DNA of 42,442 nt, from NCBI RefSeq assembly GCF_000003605.2, contig NW_003111988.1:1-42442 (forward strand), read 5' to 3'. Source of the stretch: Saccoglossus kowalevskii (Eukaryota; Hemichordata; Enteropneusta; Harrimaniidae). The notes under the pieces are model-generated. The model saw nothing but the letters and a program-made list of their open reading frames with translations, searched no databases and had not been told where the DNA came from. How positions within the stretch are numbered: position 1 is the first letter of the stretch; each line of letters starts with the position of its first letter. Position numbers and translations under genes: made by a program. This document shows positions 12,109-23,500 of the stretch, one piece after another.

Positions 12109-13137
12109 CGAATAACTCGGTGGTATTGAATGTTATATATTGAGTAATGTTTAGTCTACTTTGCAATATATTATATGAGGCGTTGATGCTTTGATCATCA
12201 CCATTTTAAGATGCCCTGTGTATAAGAATGCAATTAGGGTGGTGGTGACTTAAAGTTAAAATTGTCGCCGAATCAACAATTAAAATGCCTTCGTTTTCTT
12301 TCATGATACAGTGATGAATCAAATGCATTTAAAGACACTTGACAACTGTGTGCCCAAAATTGAATGTTTTGTCACTAAATATTGTTACTGTACTTGAAAC
12401 ATACACAAGTAGCATACCTCGTTAACGTGGCGCGTCATCGACTTAACGACTGGTGTTTACTTCCGGATTGGTCATTCTCGTAAATAACGAGCACACACTA
12501 AAGTGAAAGTAATGTCTGATTTGAGGCAATCTCAACAAAGAGATTTACATCGATGTTTTATATGAGTTTTATGTGGTTTGAGAGAGAGAGTATAATGTTT
12601 CGTGCTTATCTGTTCCATGTGCCCTTGAATATTGGTGAAAGTTTCTCGTTGGGTTCACTTCTTATTAATATAAAAACAATTGCTTTCGACCGTTCTTTCA
12701 ACTCTGTACACGTACCATGGGTGTTGACAAAGGTTAGAGTTGTTGTCGGTTAAAACCGGTTGAAACCAAGTCGATGGAGATTCCGGGCTGAGATCACACG
12801 CCGATAGCCAAGACCAATGAAATAAGTGTTAGTTCAAGTTATTGAAACAAAACCGTGTCTAGTATTAGCCCTGATTACAAAGCATTGAACACTGATTTTA
12901 ACAGTATTTGAGATATGGGAAGATGTCTTTGTCGTAAGAACTAGTGATAAAAAGTGACCGAATCTGACAAAATGGTCAATAACCAAGTTGATTGTTGGCC
13001 TTGTTTACGGTGTCTGATCTAGTTTTACACTCTAAAACAATCAAACTGGACTTTGTGATAATTTCCAACATTTTGACAAATTCTTGGTATTTTCATTTAT
13101 GAGCACCTGGGTGCAGAATGGAAATACTCTCAAACAC
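12109..13137. other. Spacer between satellites, promoter-like motifs only
   Basis: No supported ORF. At 12459-12471 an ETS-type site ACTTCCGG abuts an inverted CCAAT box (ATTGG), in a locally CpG-richer patch that also contains GGCGCGTCA. This combination is common in animal core promoters, but no gene is visible on either side. Confidence 0.4.
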
Positions 13138-13807
13138 TTTGAGCCAATGGCATTGCTCATAACAACCAAACACGTACTGAGCCAATGGCATTGCTCATAA
13201 CAACCAAACACGTACTGAGCCAATGGCATTGCTCATAACAACCAAACACGTACTGAGCCAATGGCATTGCTCATAACAACCAAACACGTACTGAGCCAAT
13301 GTCATTGCTCATAACAACCAAACACGTACTGAGCCAATGGCATTGCCCATAACAACCAAACACGTACTGAGCCAATGGCATTGCTCATAACAACCAAACA
13401 CGTACTGAGCCAATGGCATTGCTCATAACAACCAAACACGTACTGAGCCAATGGCATTGCTCATCAATAACAACCAAACACATACTGAGCCAATGGCATT
13501 GCTCATAACAACCAAACACGTACTGAGCCAATGTCATTGCTCATAACAACCAAACACGTACTGAGCCAATGTCATTGCTCATCAATAACAACCAAACACG
13601 TACTGAGCCAATGTCATTGCTCATAACAACCAAACACGTACTGAGCCAATGTCATTGCTCATCAATAACAACCAAACACGTACTGAGCCAATGTCATTGC
13701 CCATCAATAACAACCAAACACGTACTGAGCCAATGTCATTGCTCATCAATAACAATCAAACACTTTGAGCCAATGTCATTGCTCATCAATAACAACCAAA
13801 CACGTAC
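13138..13807. repeat. 38/42-bp tandem array, about 17 copies
   Basis: Units begin GAGCCAATG at 13141, 13179, 13217 and so on. The left half is almost pure 38-bp units with GGCATTG. The right half is mostly 42-bp units with GTCATTG and an inserted CAAT (CTCATCAATAAC). Each unit carries a CCAAT pentamer and most carry CACGTACTG. Units are contiguous with no unique spacers, so this is a minisatellite and not a CRISPR array. Confidence 0.97.
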
Positions 13808-13960
13808 AATGATTTACACTAGTCCCTAAAATGCTGGTATATAGAAACAAACTAAACACTCTTTCATGTAATGACAGATAACCCTGGGTCTGTGACTTGT
13901 ACTGTTTCTACATTCATGTATAAATACAATTTATTTATAAAACACATATCACACTTACTC

Positions 13961-16051
13961 AACGGTTACTGCATACACATCATGGTTATACCACGGTTAC
14001 TACACACAGACCACGGTTACTACATATACACCACGGTTACTACATATATACCACGGTTACTACACACAGACCATGGTTACTACATTAACACCGCGGTTAC
14101 TATATATATACCACGGTTACTACACACAGACCACGGTTACTATATAAACACCGCGGTTACTACATATATACAACGCTTACTACACACAGACCACGGTTAC
14201 TACATAAACACCGCGGTTACTACATATACACAACGCTTACTACACACAGACCACGGTTACTACATAAACACCGCGGTTACTACATATACACAACGCTTAC
14301 TACACACAGACCACGGTTACTACATAAACACCGCGGTTACTATATATATACCACGGTTACTACACACAGACCACGGTTACTACATAGACACCACAGTTAC
14401 TACATAGACACCACGGTTACTACATAGACACCACGGTTACTGCATATATACAAAGCTTACTACACACAGACCACGGTTACTACATAGACACCACGGTTAC
14501 TACATAGACACCATGGTTACTGCATATATACAACGCTTACTACACACAGACCACGGTTACTACATAAACACCGCGGTTACTATATATATACCACGGTTAC
14601 TACACACAGACTACGGTTACTACATAAACACCGCGGTTACTGCATATATACAATGCTTACTACACACAGACCACGGTTACTACATAAACACCGCGGTTAC
14701 TATATATATACCACGGTTACTACACACAGACTACGGTTACTACATAAACACCGCGGTTACTGCATATATACAATGCTTACTACACACAGACCACGGTTAC
14801 TACATAGACACCACAGTTACTACATNNNNNNNNNNNNNNNNNNNNNNNNNNNNNNNNNNNNNNNNNNNNNNNNNNNNNNNNNNNNNNNNNNNNNNNNNNN
14901 NNNNNNNNNNNNNNNNNNNNNNNNNNNNNNNNNNNNNNNNNNNNNNNNNNNNNNNNNNNNNNGCGGTTACTGCATATATACAATGCTTACTACACACAGA
15001 CCACGGTTACTACATAAACACCGCGGTTACTATATATATACCACGGTTACTACACACAGACTACGGTTACTACATAAACACCGCGGTTACTGCATATATA
15101 CAATGCTTACTACACACAGACCACGGTTACTACATAGACACCACAGTTACTACATAGACACCACGGTTACTACATAGACACCACGGTTACTGCATATATA
15201 CAAAGCTTACTACACACAGACCACGGTTACTACATAAACACCGCGGTTACTACATATATACAACGCTTACTACACACAGACCACGGTTACTACATAAACA
15301 CCGCGGTTACTACATATACACAACGCTTACTACACACATACCACGGTTACTACATAAACACCACGGTTACTATATATATACCACGGTTACTACACACAGA
15401 CCACGGTTACTACATAAACACCGCAGTTACTGCATATATACAATGCTTACTACACACAGACCACGGTTACTACATAGACACCACGGTTACTACATGGACA
15501 CCATGGTTACTGCATATATACAACGCTTACTACACACAGACCACGGTTACTACATAAACACCGCGGTTACTATATATATACCACGGTTACTACACACAGA
15601 CTACGGTTACTACATAAACACCGCGGTTACTGCATATATACAATGCTTACTACACACAGACCACGGTTACTACATAGACACCACGGTTACTACATAGACA
15701 CCACGGTTACTACATAGACACCACGGTTACTGCATATATACAAAGCTTACTACACACAGACCACGGTTACTACATAAACGCCGCGGTTACTGCATATATA
15801 CAACGCTTACTACACACAGACCACAGTTACTACATAGACACCACGGTTACTATATATATACCACAGTTACTACACACAGACCACGGTTACTACATAGACA
15901 CCACGGATACTACATAGACACCACGGTTACTACATAGACACCACGGTTACTACATAGACACCACGGTTACTACATAGACACCACGGTTATTACATAGACA
16001 CCACGGTTACTACATAGACACCACGGTTACTACATAGACACCACGGTTACT
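13961..16051. repeat. 20-bp satellite array, about 100 units
   Basis: The core CCACGGTTAC alternates with one of a few 10-bp partners (TACACACAGA, TACATAAACA, TACATAGACA, TATATATATA, TGCATATATA). Apart from the N-gap the 20-bp register is kept for about 2 kb without a visible indel. The units are ordered into 60-bp and 120-bp higher-order repeats in the left and centre. The right end (15881-16051) is mostly the single type CCACGGTTAC+TACATAGACA. Sixty bases are exactly 20 codons, which gives long fake ORFs. Confidence 0.97.
14826..14962. other. Assembly gap (137 N)
   Basis: The gap lies inside the 20-bp satellite. The 193 bp before it (14633-14825) are identical to the 193 bp after it (14963-15155). 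The 20-bp register changes by 10 across it. Both facts suggest that its size is only an estimate. Confidence 0.99.
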
Positions 16052-17640
16052 GATTTCTCGATACAGACATTTACACGAACACTTTTAGAAGTTAACAAAT
16101 ACCGGTACAACTGCTAATTATTGTGCATTTGTGTACTTCCAAGGGATTAGCCAATTTTTTTTAGGAAATACTGCTCGCCTTCGCCTCGGGGTGTGTTACA
16201 GCATGATATATTACTTCATGTCATATACATAGTACACTAACATGAATACGTTTGGTGTGAATAATAACCAACAAAAATTAGACGCACTTTCTAATCACAG
16301 TCAACTGTTGATGCTAACTGATCATGATGATACAGGAATTCGTATGCGCATTATACTGGCATATTAGGTATGGCGGTTGCTATTGTCCCAATAGAGTAAT
16401 GACGGGGATATGCCTTGATCAGACGAGTTGATGTAAATCACGTGATAACGTGAGTATCCTGCATTAGGTGATTGCCGTTTTGGCATGGAGGTGTGGCATG
16501 GTTTTGGTAAGCATGGGAGGTGGTCTCGTGTATTTTCGGTGAGCTAGCATTGGTTAAAATATGTTGAAATACTAAAAAGGTATATAAAATCCGAACATAA
16601 TAAATGAGTACATCTTTATTCTCTGGTCGACATCTTGTTTCGACCAACTTCGTGTATGCAACGCGTCAAATGAAAATAAAGGTTTAGTGACGTCACAGCG
16701 AATTCCACTGTGGCAAAACAAAAAGTAGATACGACAGGCTCTTGGTTTCGTCGAGTATTTACATCAGACACGTGATTGGTTTCTTGGAAGCATCGAAAAC
16801 CGATAAGACATTTGAAGCGCTTAAATCAAACAGTCTTTGATGTAGGAATGATCGACCTCCATCGGTTACTTCAAAGATGGTCGGTCGGTTTCCCGCTAAA
16901 ATATCGTGTTGTACTGTTGCATCTATGTGGCCTAGAAACAAAACAACTCGTACAATACTAGTAGTCCATATAAATTATCAGTTCGCGGTTCAATTTTGTT
17001 GACATGACAACAGCCTTGTTATCACTAAGACATAAGTTCATCCAAGTCTGGCGTTTCGCGCGGTAATTTATTTTCACTTCAAAATCAGTTCACCACCATT
17101 TTGTCAAATCGTGGTTTCCATGGTGACTTTAAAGTCAGTCTATCTGAGTGTATCTAAGAAGTCGGGCAATGTAGAGTCATGAAGTCATTTCCGTGGTAGA
17201 CAATGACTTTTAAAAACTTGCATTGTATTCACAATGCCATATATGGGGAGTATGTACGGCGTATTGAGACTAATATGATTGGATGGTTGTATATCACGTG
17301 GGACAGATGGTCACATGACTGCTTACCGTGGCGATGTATGTAGTGTGAGATTCCATTTGGTTTCAAACATTTTTATTTCGAAGAAAATGACAAGTTTATT
17401 TTTATGTTGATACTTCATTTGCATAGTGCACAAATTTTCATCTGAGAACTAAATTAGTAAGTGTGTACTTCATACCTCAAGTTTACAAACTACTAGTCGT
17501 AACAAAATACTTAAATTTGTGTTTACATTGATTTTCCCACAATCCAATGCACTCTTCTAATGGAAATCACAAGTACTACAGTGTGACCTGAGTGCGACTT
17601 TCACTAATTGCCGCCGTTAACTACTTAGATACCTCCAATC
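16052..17640. other. Intergenic stretch, no supported gene
   Basis: No convincing coding region. A CRE (TGACGTCA) lies at 16688-16695. On the minus strand a good polypyrimidine-AG acceptor near 16943 precedes an open frame of about 55 codons (to 16759), but I could not connect it in phase with an upstream exon, so it remains unassigned. Confidence 0.4.
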
Positions 17641-17642
17641 AC

Positions 17643-17717
17643 CTAAAAATACCTAATTAAAGCTTGGTAACGTCCCAGTTTGTACTCGTTGATCTGCGCA
17701 ACAGCCAAAGTCGCCAT
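17643..17717 (-). other. Candidate first coding exon (MATLAVAQINEYKLGRYQAL)
   Basis: The minus strand reads CAAAGATGGCGAC, a start codon inside a YY1-type motif as seen at the 5' ends of many animal housekeeping genes. It is followed by 24 codons of coding-like composition. A possible donor (AG|GTATTT, a weak match) lies just before the in-frame stop. NRF1-like and YY1-like motifs sit immediately upstream. I do not recognise the peptide and found no downstream exon in matching phase, so this is a candidate only. Confidence 0.2.
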
Positions 17718-17760
17718 CTTTGTTTATATGAGTCCCATATATCTCACGCATGCGCAGCGC
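17706..17760 (-). promoter_or_regulatory. YY1/NRF1-type promoter-like motif pair
   Basis: GCCATCTTTG (17713-17722) is the reverse of a YY1 site, and ACGCATGCGCA (about 17747-17757) matches the NRF1 consensus with one mismatch. They lie about 25 bp apart in a short CpG-rich patch. Such pairs typically mark TATA-less promoters. The orientation of the YY1/ATG overlap points to the minus strand. The patch is about 2.8 kb upstream of the ETS-factor start codon, so a distal 5' exon of that gene is an alternative. Confidence 0.35.
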
Positions 17761-19733
17761 GACGACTACCACTCTTTCATTGTACCCGTGGGGGAAGTGG
17801 CGTAATACCTTAGTTTTAGTTAATAAGCTACCACACTATTTTCAACAATTGTCAGAATAACGACAGGCCTTAGAGTTCTATTTCATAATACTACAACTTT
17901 ATTGCATTTTTGTAAAACGTATTACATTAGGTAAATAGCTACATTATTTTTGTTTCATTAAATGCCATAAAATCATTTGTAATACTGTTTTTTTAACTTA
18001 ACTTTATTTGTTACAATTACCAATCTATTTCATGAACTTGGGAAGAATTAGACAGGTGATCATTCCAAGTAATACACATTTTGTATGTGTTTAATTTCAA
18101 CAACCTAAGTTGCAATTTTGGTGTCGAATTTACTTAATCGGGATTTTGTTACGCAGCGATGGTTATTAATAAATATTATAATTGACATGGATTTACCTAA
18201 TTCAGTGACCCAGATAAAATAGAACGTATGGGAACGAGGCTAACACCGATTATAAATACTCACTACTTGGGTTTTTATCTACGCGATCGGACAAATGAAC
18301 TGAACGAGGTCGTTGGTCATCGCCGACAACACGCGAATCTCTGCGACTCATAAAAGGTCACTCCTATAGTGACCCACATTATTCATCTTGGCGAATTTTA
18401 TTTTTTTCCAAATCCTAGATTTATTTTATTTTGTAATTGTTGTGATACTGTATTTTGCGTCTTATTGGACTGTGTATTGTGTGCGTTCCTATCTTGTCTA
18501 TCCCACACGCCTACATTTACACACGCACGCAAATAACAAATCCGTGATTTCTATCTATATTTATATTTAATCCCTATTTTTTTAGAACAGTCAGAGACTT
18601 TTAAAATACTGTCTGCGTCTGGAAACCAGTGAGTGAGACCGAGTGAAGGTATATAACGCACCGTGAAAGAAGGCATATTGTCCTCAGTAACACTTAACTC
18701 GGGACACATGACTTCCCATTGCATTGTTCAAAGCTACAAATCAAAGGTTGTCTTTTGTAAACCAATCGCCGTGACAACAGGACTGAATTGAACTGGAAGT
18801 TTTTTTAATGTTTTTAACTATAAGCTACTGTGCATATGAATAGATGTAATCGTTCGACCATTGTGTGTCACATTGACAACATCGGTGATTCGGAAGTCCA
18901 GTTTGACCCAGTCGTCACACTATCATAGCCACCACGCCGTTCCAGAACATGTCACGCCAGCGTAAGCTGCAACCCGTTTTCAGAGCACGAGATATTTTTA
19001 CTTCGTCTGTTTAATTTTAAACAAACCGTCTAGTGTGTGTCATCATGTTCCTTATATTGGTAATTGTATCCGAATTTTACGGGTAGTTTGACTATTTCTG
19101 GAAGTTTTTACTGACATCCGCTTATATTTAATAGTATAACTTATGGGACGATGTTCGTAAGTGGGTCCCACTGGTAGAACTGTATGTAGGGAGTTGTAGT
19201 TGCCATCGATCGATGCTTGGCGGCAGTCAGTGATAAGAGCCAAGAGAATCCATTGAAGAAACTGTAGAATAATATGCTGACACAACCAACAGCTCGCTGG
19301 AACCCTTTTTGACAGCTCGAGCACGTCCAGCTGACATTCAGAAGCAAAAGGGGGCGTGTCAAATTATAGATAGAATTGCAATTAGGCGGGTTTACATAAG
19401 TTATTTTTAGCATCGAGCCATACGGACGATTGGCCGAAATTTCCTGACGGATCCGTAATGATCTGTCGTCACTGAGACCGCAGCTGATATCTAACACCGT
19501 GATGAGGACTCGGCCTCAGAATATATCCCCGTTTCTGCTTTTAAGCACTGAAAATCCCGAAAGTCAATAAGAGGACACGTTGTTTATCCTATTCTTTGTG
19601 AATGAAATGTTTTCGCTGGAGCCAAACCACAGTCTTGTCAATAAAACATGAATGATCAACAGAGGTCGATAACGATTGGTTCTGTTAAACTAATGCCCAT
19701 TTTTATGGTAATACATAGTCAATAAACCTATTG
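17761..19733. other. Intergenic stretch, no supported gene
   Basis: No recognised product. A minus-strand frame of 118 codons (19141-19497) and overlapping shorter frames show no family resemblance. GGTCACT/AGTGACC (18356-18374) is a short perfect inverted repeat that resembles spaced nuclear-receptor half sites. Confidence 0.45.
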
Positions 19734-20187
19734 TGACGTCATCACATTAATGATAAACAAGTGACGTCACATTGACGTCACATGTTGGTATGGCAACAGC
19801 TACTGCCTGATTGGACGGTTTTGTGTAACAGATAGATCAGAAGCTAATATATTCAATTGATTGACAGCTACAACAAAAGCACCAATAAAACAGGTACATT
19901 CATTACAAATGGGCCAATGAGAGGCCGAGTTTCGGTCAACCGATATGGCCGCTCTATAGCTGATTTTTGCTCACTGAATTTGCTCCGCTCACCCACGTTT
20001 CGCATGGTACGGTACAATGTATCGAGATTTGGCCCAGTTCTAGCGAAATACAACACATGCCAGTGATTATTGTTTAATAATACTAAATCGTGTTTAACCC
20101 TGAGTCGAACTGGAGGGCTATATTAGTGGGTCATCGGCGTAGTTTTGAGGTAAGGCTTCGTTTTCGTTGACGGGCCAGTTTTGGCGC
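19734..20187 (+). promoter_or_regulatory. Probable proximal promoter region of the ETS gene
   Basis: Three perfect CREs (TGACGTCA) occur within 47 bp at 19734-19741, 19762-19769 and 19773-19780. They are followed by an inverted CCAAT box (GATTGG, about 19810), a direct CCAAT (about 19913), a YY1-like ATGGCCGC (about 19944) and an E2F-like TTTTGGCGC (20179-20187). The cluster ends about 350 bp before the start codon at 20542. CREB/ATF-family factors bind CREs. Activity here is inferred from motif density and position only, and no transcription start can be read from the sequence. Confidence 0.4.
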
Positions 20188-20541
20188 TGTGTACTGACTG
20201 CGTTCATATAACTTATTAGGGACAGTATGTATGTCATTACTGTTCTGTATGACAACTACTAATTTAGCGATAGCCCGTTTATTTTGCGTGTTATTTCTAT
20301 TTATGCTGTGTCATCAGATACTGTCCTTGCGTTTCCAAGTGCTGTCATTTATTTAATGTTCATTTTTCTCGCTAATTTCGACGTTCGTGAAGCCCTGTGG
20401 AGAATGGCGTTCGCAGCCTCAGCTCATTAGTTATGCAGAATTAGTAAGTTGGTCGATGTTCTCATTCAAAGTTCTGTTTCTTCCCACGATCACACAGAGG
20501 CAGTTTTGGGGAGAAAGCTCCGAGTTTTAAGTAACCACGCA

Positions 20542-20598
20542 ATGGCAGGTCAGCTGGACAGTTTTTACGATCAAGAAGTGCCTTATTACTATCCCGAG
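20542..20598 (+). CDS. ETV1/4/5-like: ETS gene coding exon 1
   Basis: Residues 1-19, MAGQLDSFYDQEVPYYYPE. It corresponds to the MDGFYDQQVPY start of vertebrate ETV1. It ends in phase 0 at GAG before a strong donor, GTAAGT (20599). Intron 1 is only 123 bp. Confidence 0.93.
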
Positions 20599-23500
20599 GT
20601 AAGTTATCCATATTTTCCTTTACGTCTTTCAACTGTTTTTTTTCTCTCTTTTTTTTTCTCGGGACATTTCAAAAGCTGTGCGCCATTTTTTAATACAATA
20701 TTCTTCTCTTTTTATGGTCAGTCTGTGCCTGACCAAGATGTACCAGACGAGGACAGAGTCCCAAGTGACGACGAGAAAACATCCAATGATGATAAACTGG
20801 GTATCGATCTGGAACAGGATTCAGAAGGTAAAACGTTTTTTCTTTTTTAAATTCTTACGTCATCTAAGTTAGAGGTGGTTCTACCACAATTACCAAGTGT
20901 CGCCCAAGTGTGAGGTTGTTATTATCACCTATTCAATTTATTTTGAATGAGAGGCGTGAATGTTTAGTTTAAAATTGCTTTTAATCACGAGTTTTTGTTT
21001 TTATTCTGTCTTGTAGAGCTTTTCCAAGATTTGAGCCAACTTCAGGAAGAATGGCTGCCCGAAGGTATGCAAATAACATCTTGTTGTCCTTTTAAAGTGA
21101 AGGAATTTTCATCAACTTTATGACTTAAAGTTGGACATGATCTTTAAAAAGCTGTATTGTGTAACATCCACCACACCTGAACAATGGTATAAAACCACTA
21201 AAACAATGGTGTAAAACCACTAAAACAATGGTATAAAACCACTAAAACAATGGTGTAAAATACAAGACAGATTTCTTGTGTAAAAAGTTTGGAGTTGTTT
21301 ATAACAAAGATCCTTTGAAGAAAATTAACTTTTTCAGTTAACAATTATTTAAATTTTTGTAAAAACATGATGAACTTACTTAGTTTTAATTATATATATA
21401 TTTTTTCACCTTGTCTATCCTGATTATTGTAAGTAGTTTTTTTAATTGTTTATTTATTTCCTCCTAGGTCTCCCCTATGACAGTGATGGTGATGCCGAAC
21501 AATTTGTACCAGACTTTCAGGGTGAGAATTGTGAGTTCAGAAAACTTTATATCAAAATAAGCTATTTTATGTTATCTGAAAATAAAAACAACAATACTAT
21601 CAGAGGTTTCCTAGTTGAATTTATTTGTATGTGCAACTCATATTTAAAAAAAAATGTTGTGTGATTTTCACGGCTATAAATGTTCTTAATTTTATGATTC
21701 ATGTTATTCATAAAAAAACTTAGATATTAAAATTCCCTGCTGTACACAATTTAACAATTTTTAAGGATTTGCGAAGATGCGTTTCTTGCAAAATTAAAAC
21801 AGGGCCATAGTTGGGTGTGAATACCCCTGGTGTTTTTTTAGTACATTTCTTTTATGTGATGTTGCATCTCAACTTGTTGATTCTAAATCAAATGTTTTAA
21901 ACAAATTATTTGTAAATCTTATGCGTCATAGTTAAGCTGATTACTTTAATTAATTATGTCTTGATAATTAGAAATGCAGAGTGAAATCTGACCACTTCAT
22001 ATAAATAAATCTCAATGTATACATACATTGTTGTGTTTTTGAATCATGAATTTGTAAAAGACTTTACACAAAATAAATGTGGACATTTACATGGCTAAAG
22101 AGTGCCAATCATCTTATTATTGGAGCTAACATTTGTTGTTTTACAGTGATGCATCCCTTTTTGACATGCTTAATGCAATTATGTAGCTTAAGTTGATTTT
22201 TTAATTAAAAAAATTAATTAAAGTTAATTTTGATTTTAAAAAAGATGGGCAATTTTTTTTTCCTTCAAAGTGACGACCTTCAAAAATAACTGAGGATATA
22301 ACCTCATTTACTGGGTTACTAAGAGCAAGATATTTTTCTCTCCTGGCAACTGCACCATGTCTGCATGTATGTTGACATAAAACGGAAACTATTGATTTCC
22401 ATTTGTGCTCCTGAGGTCAAAGGCCAAAACAAGCAGCTCAAATTCCCACATGTCATTTGTGGACCCATATTACACGTATCTGTTCACTGTTAATTAAATA
22501 AGGCCTGTATTAGAGTGTTGTTGTTTTTTTGTTTGTTTTTTCACTCTTAAAAATTTAGTTTTTTTTAAGACTGATTTCTAAATTTATTATTTTTATAGTA
22601 TAGAATCAACTAGCTAAATAGGTCAGAGTGTGATTAAAACAATATCCTTACAGATGTTATGCTGCTTGATTCTCTCTACTTGGCAGCAGAGCATTTTTTT
22701 TGAATAAGTCCAGTAAATTTTTTCCTTTTAAAATTAATTTTCTATACTTTAGTTGGTCATACTATAATTTTTATTTTCATAAAAAGTTATATGTAATAAT
22801 GCCAAGTACAGTGATTGTTTAAAAAAATATTTGTTAGTACTTGGATTGGGCATAATTTGATTTTCTCTTGTTTAATAAAAAGTTATTGAAGTGATTACAT
22901 TTTTTATTTTACTCACAAGGGAATCTTTAACTTATTTGAACGTCATTGTCAACTGTTGGGTTTATTTATAAAATGATTTTGTACTGCTTTTCCCCACATG
23001 AAATTTTTATAAAAATTGACAAACTTTTTGATCAAAATCTAAAAAAAATATCTAAAACTGCATATCCCAAAATGAAGTTTGCTGGAAATTTTACAAAATG
23101 TGGAAATATTTGCATCGAAAAAAAATCAGGCACTCAAAGGATTAACTTTTCAGTGGCACCAAAATGATGCATCATTTTACACATTTTATTCATTTTTATG
23201 CAATTTCCATTTTTATTCATTTTTCTGCAATTTTTTTTCATAAATTTTGGGGTATAATTTCTAATTGCCAGTTTTAAACATTTTTGAGAAAATCTGGAAA
23301 AGATTGTGGTTGTGATTTATGAACACTGTCATGGGTATTGAAAAGGTTACAGGATGTTTAAACCAACTATCCTGTATTTCCTCTGCCAGTAACCTAAGAT
23401 CTACTCCAAATAATCACTAAATGTGAAACCTGGTTTGAGTCTCTTTATAAAATATTTTAATTTTTACAATTTAATAAAATATTTGTCATGGCTTGGAGGA

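Noticed and set aside
11578..12166. Minus-strand ORFs in the 58-bp array (RNHSERALLYPRDIP...)
   Set aside because: Similar peptides appear in shifting frames because 58 is not a multiple of 3. These are repeat translations, not genes.
13138..13807. CRISPR-like array
   Set aside because: Units are directly contiguous with no unique spacers, and the context is a eukaryotic intergenic region.
13871..15697. Long plus-strand ORFs of 20-residue repeats (LLHTDHGYYINTAVTTY...)
   Set aside because: They are a by-product of the 20-bp satellite: 60 bp is 20 codons, so a stop-free super-period gives long frames. There is no start context, no flanking coding sequence, and stops appear wherever TACATAGAC falls in frame.
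16759..16942. Minus-strand exon HIDATVQHDILAGNRPTIFE with a good acceptor
   Set aside because: Its frame needs a phase-1 upstream exon. The candidate first exon at 17643-17717 ends in phase 2, and the possible middle exon (about 17324-17450) also ends in phase 2, so no consistent gene model could be built.
19141..19497. 118-codon minus-strand ORF
   Set aside because: No recognisable domain, overlapped by another frame, and no splice or promoter context tying it to a gene.
20444..20497. Tiny 5'UTR intron (GTAAGT at 20444, acceptor CACACAG near 20497)
   Set aside because: The implied intron is only about 50 bp with no clear branch point. It would not alter the coding sequence, so there is no support without transcripts.
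20449..20541. N-terminal extension of the ETS protein from a TTG codon
   Set aside because: There is no ATG in that stretch, an in-frame TAG lies at 20428, and the ATG at 20542 gives the N-terminus expected from vertebrate ETV1.
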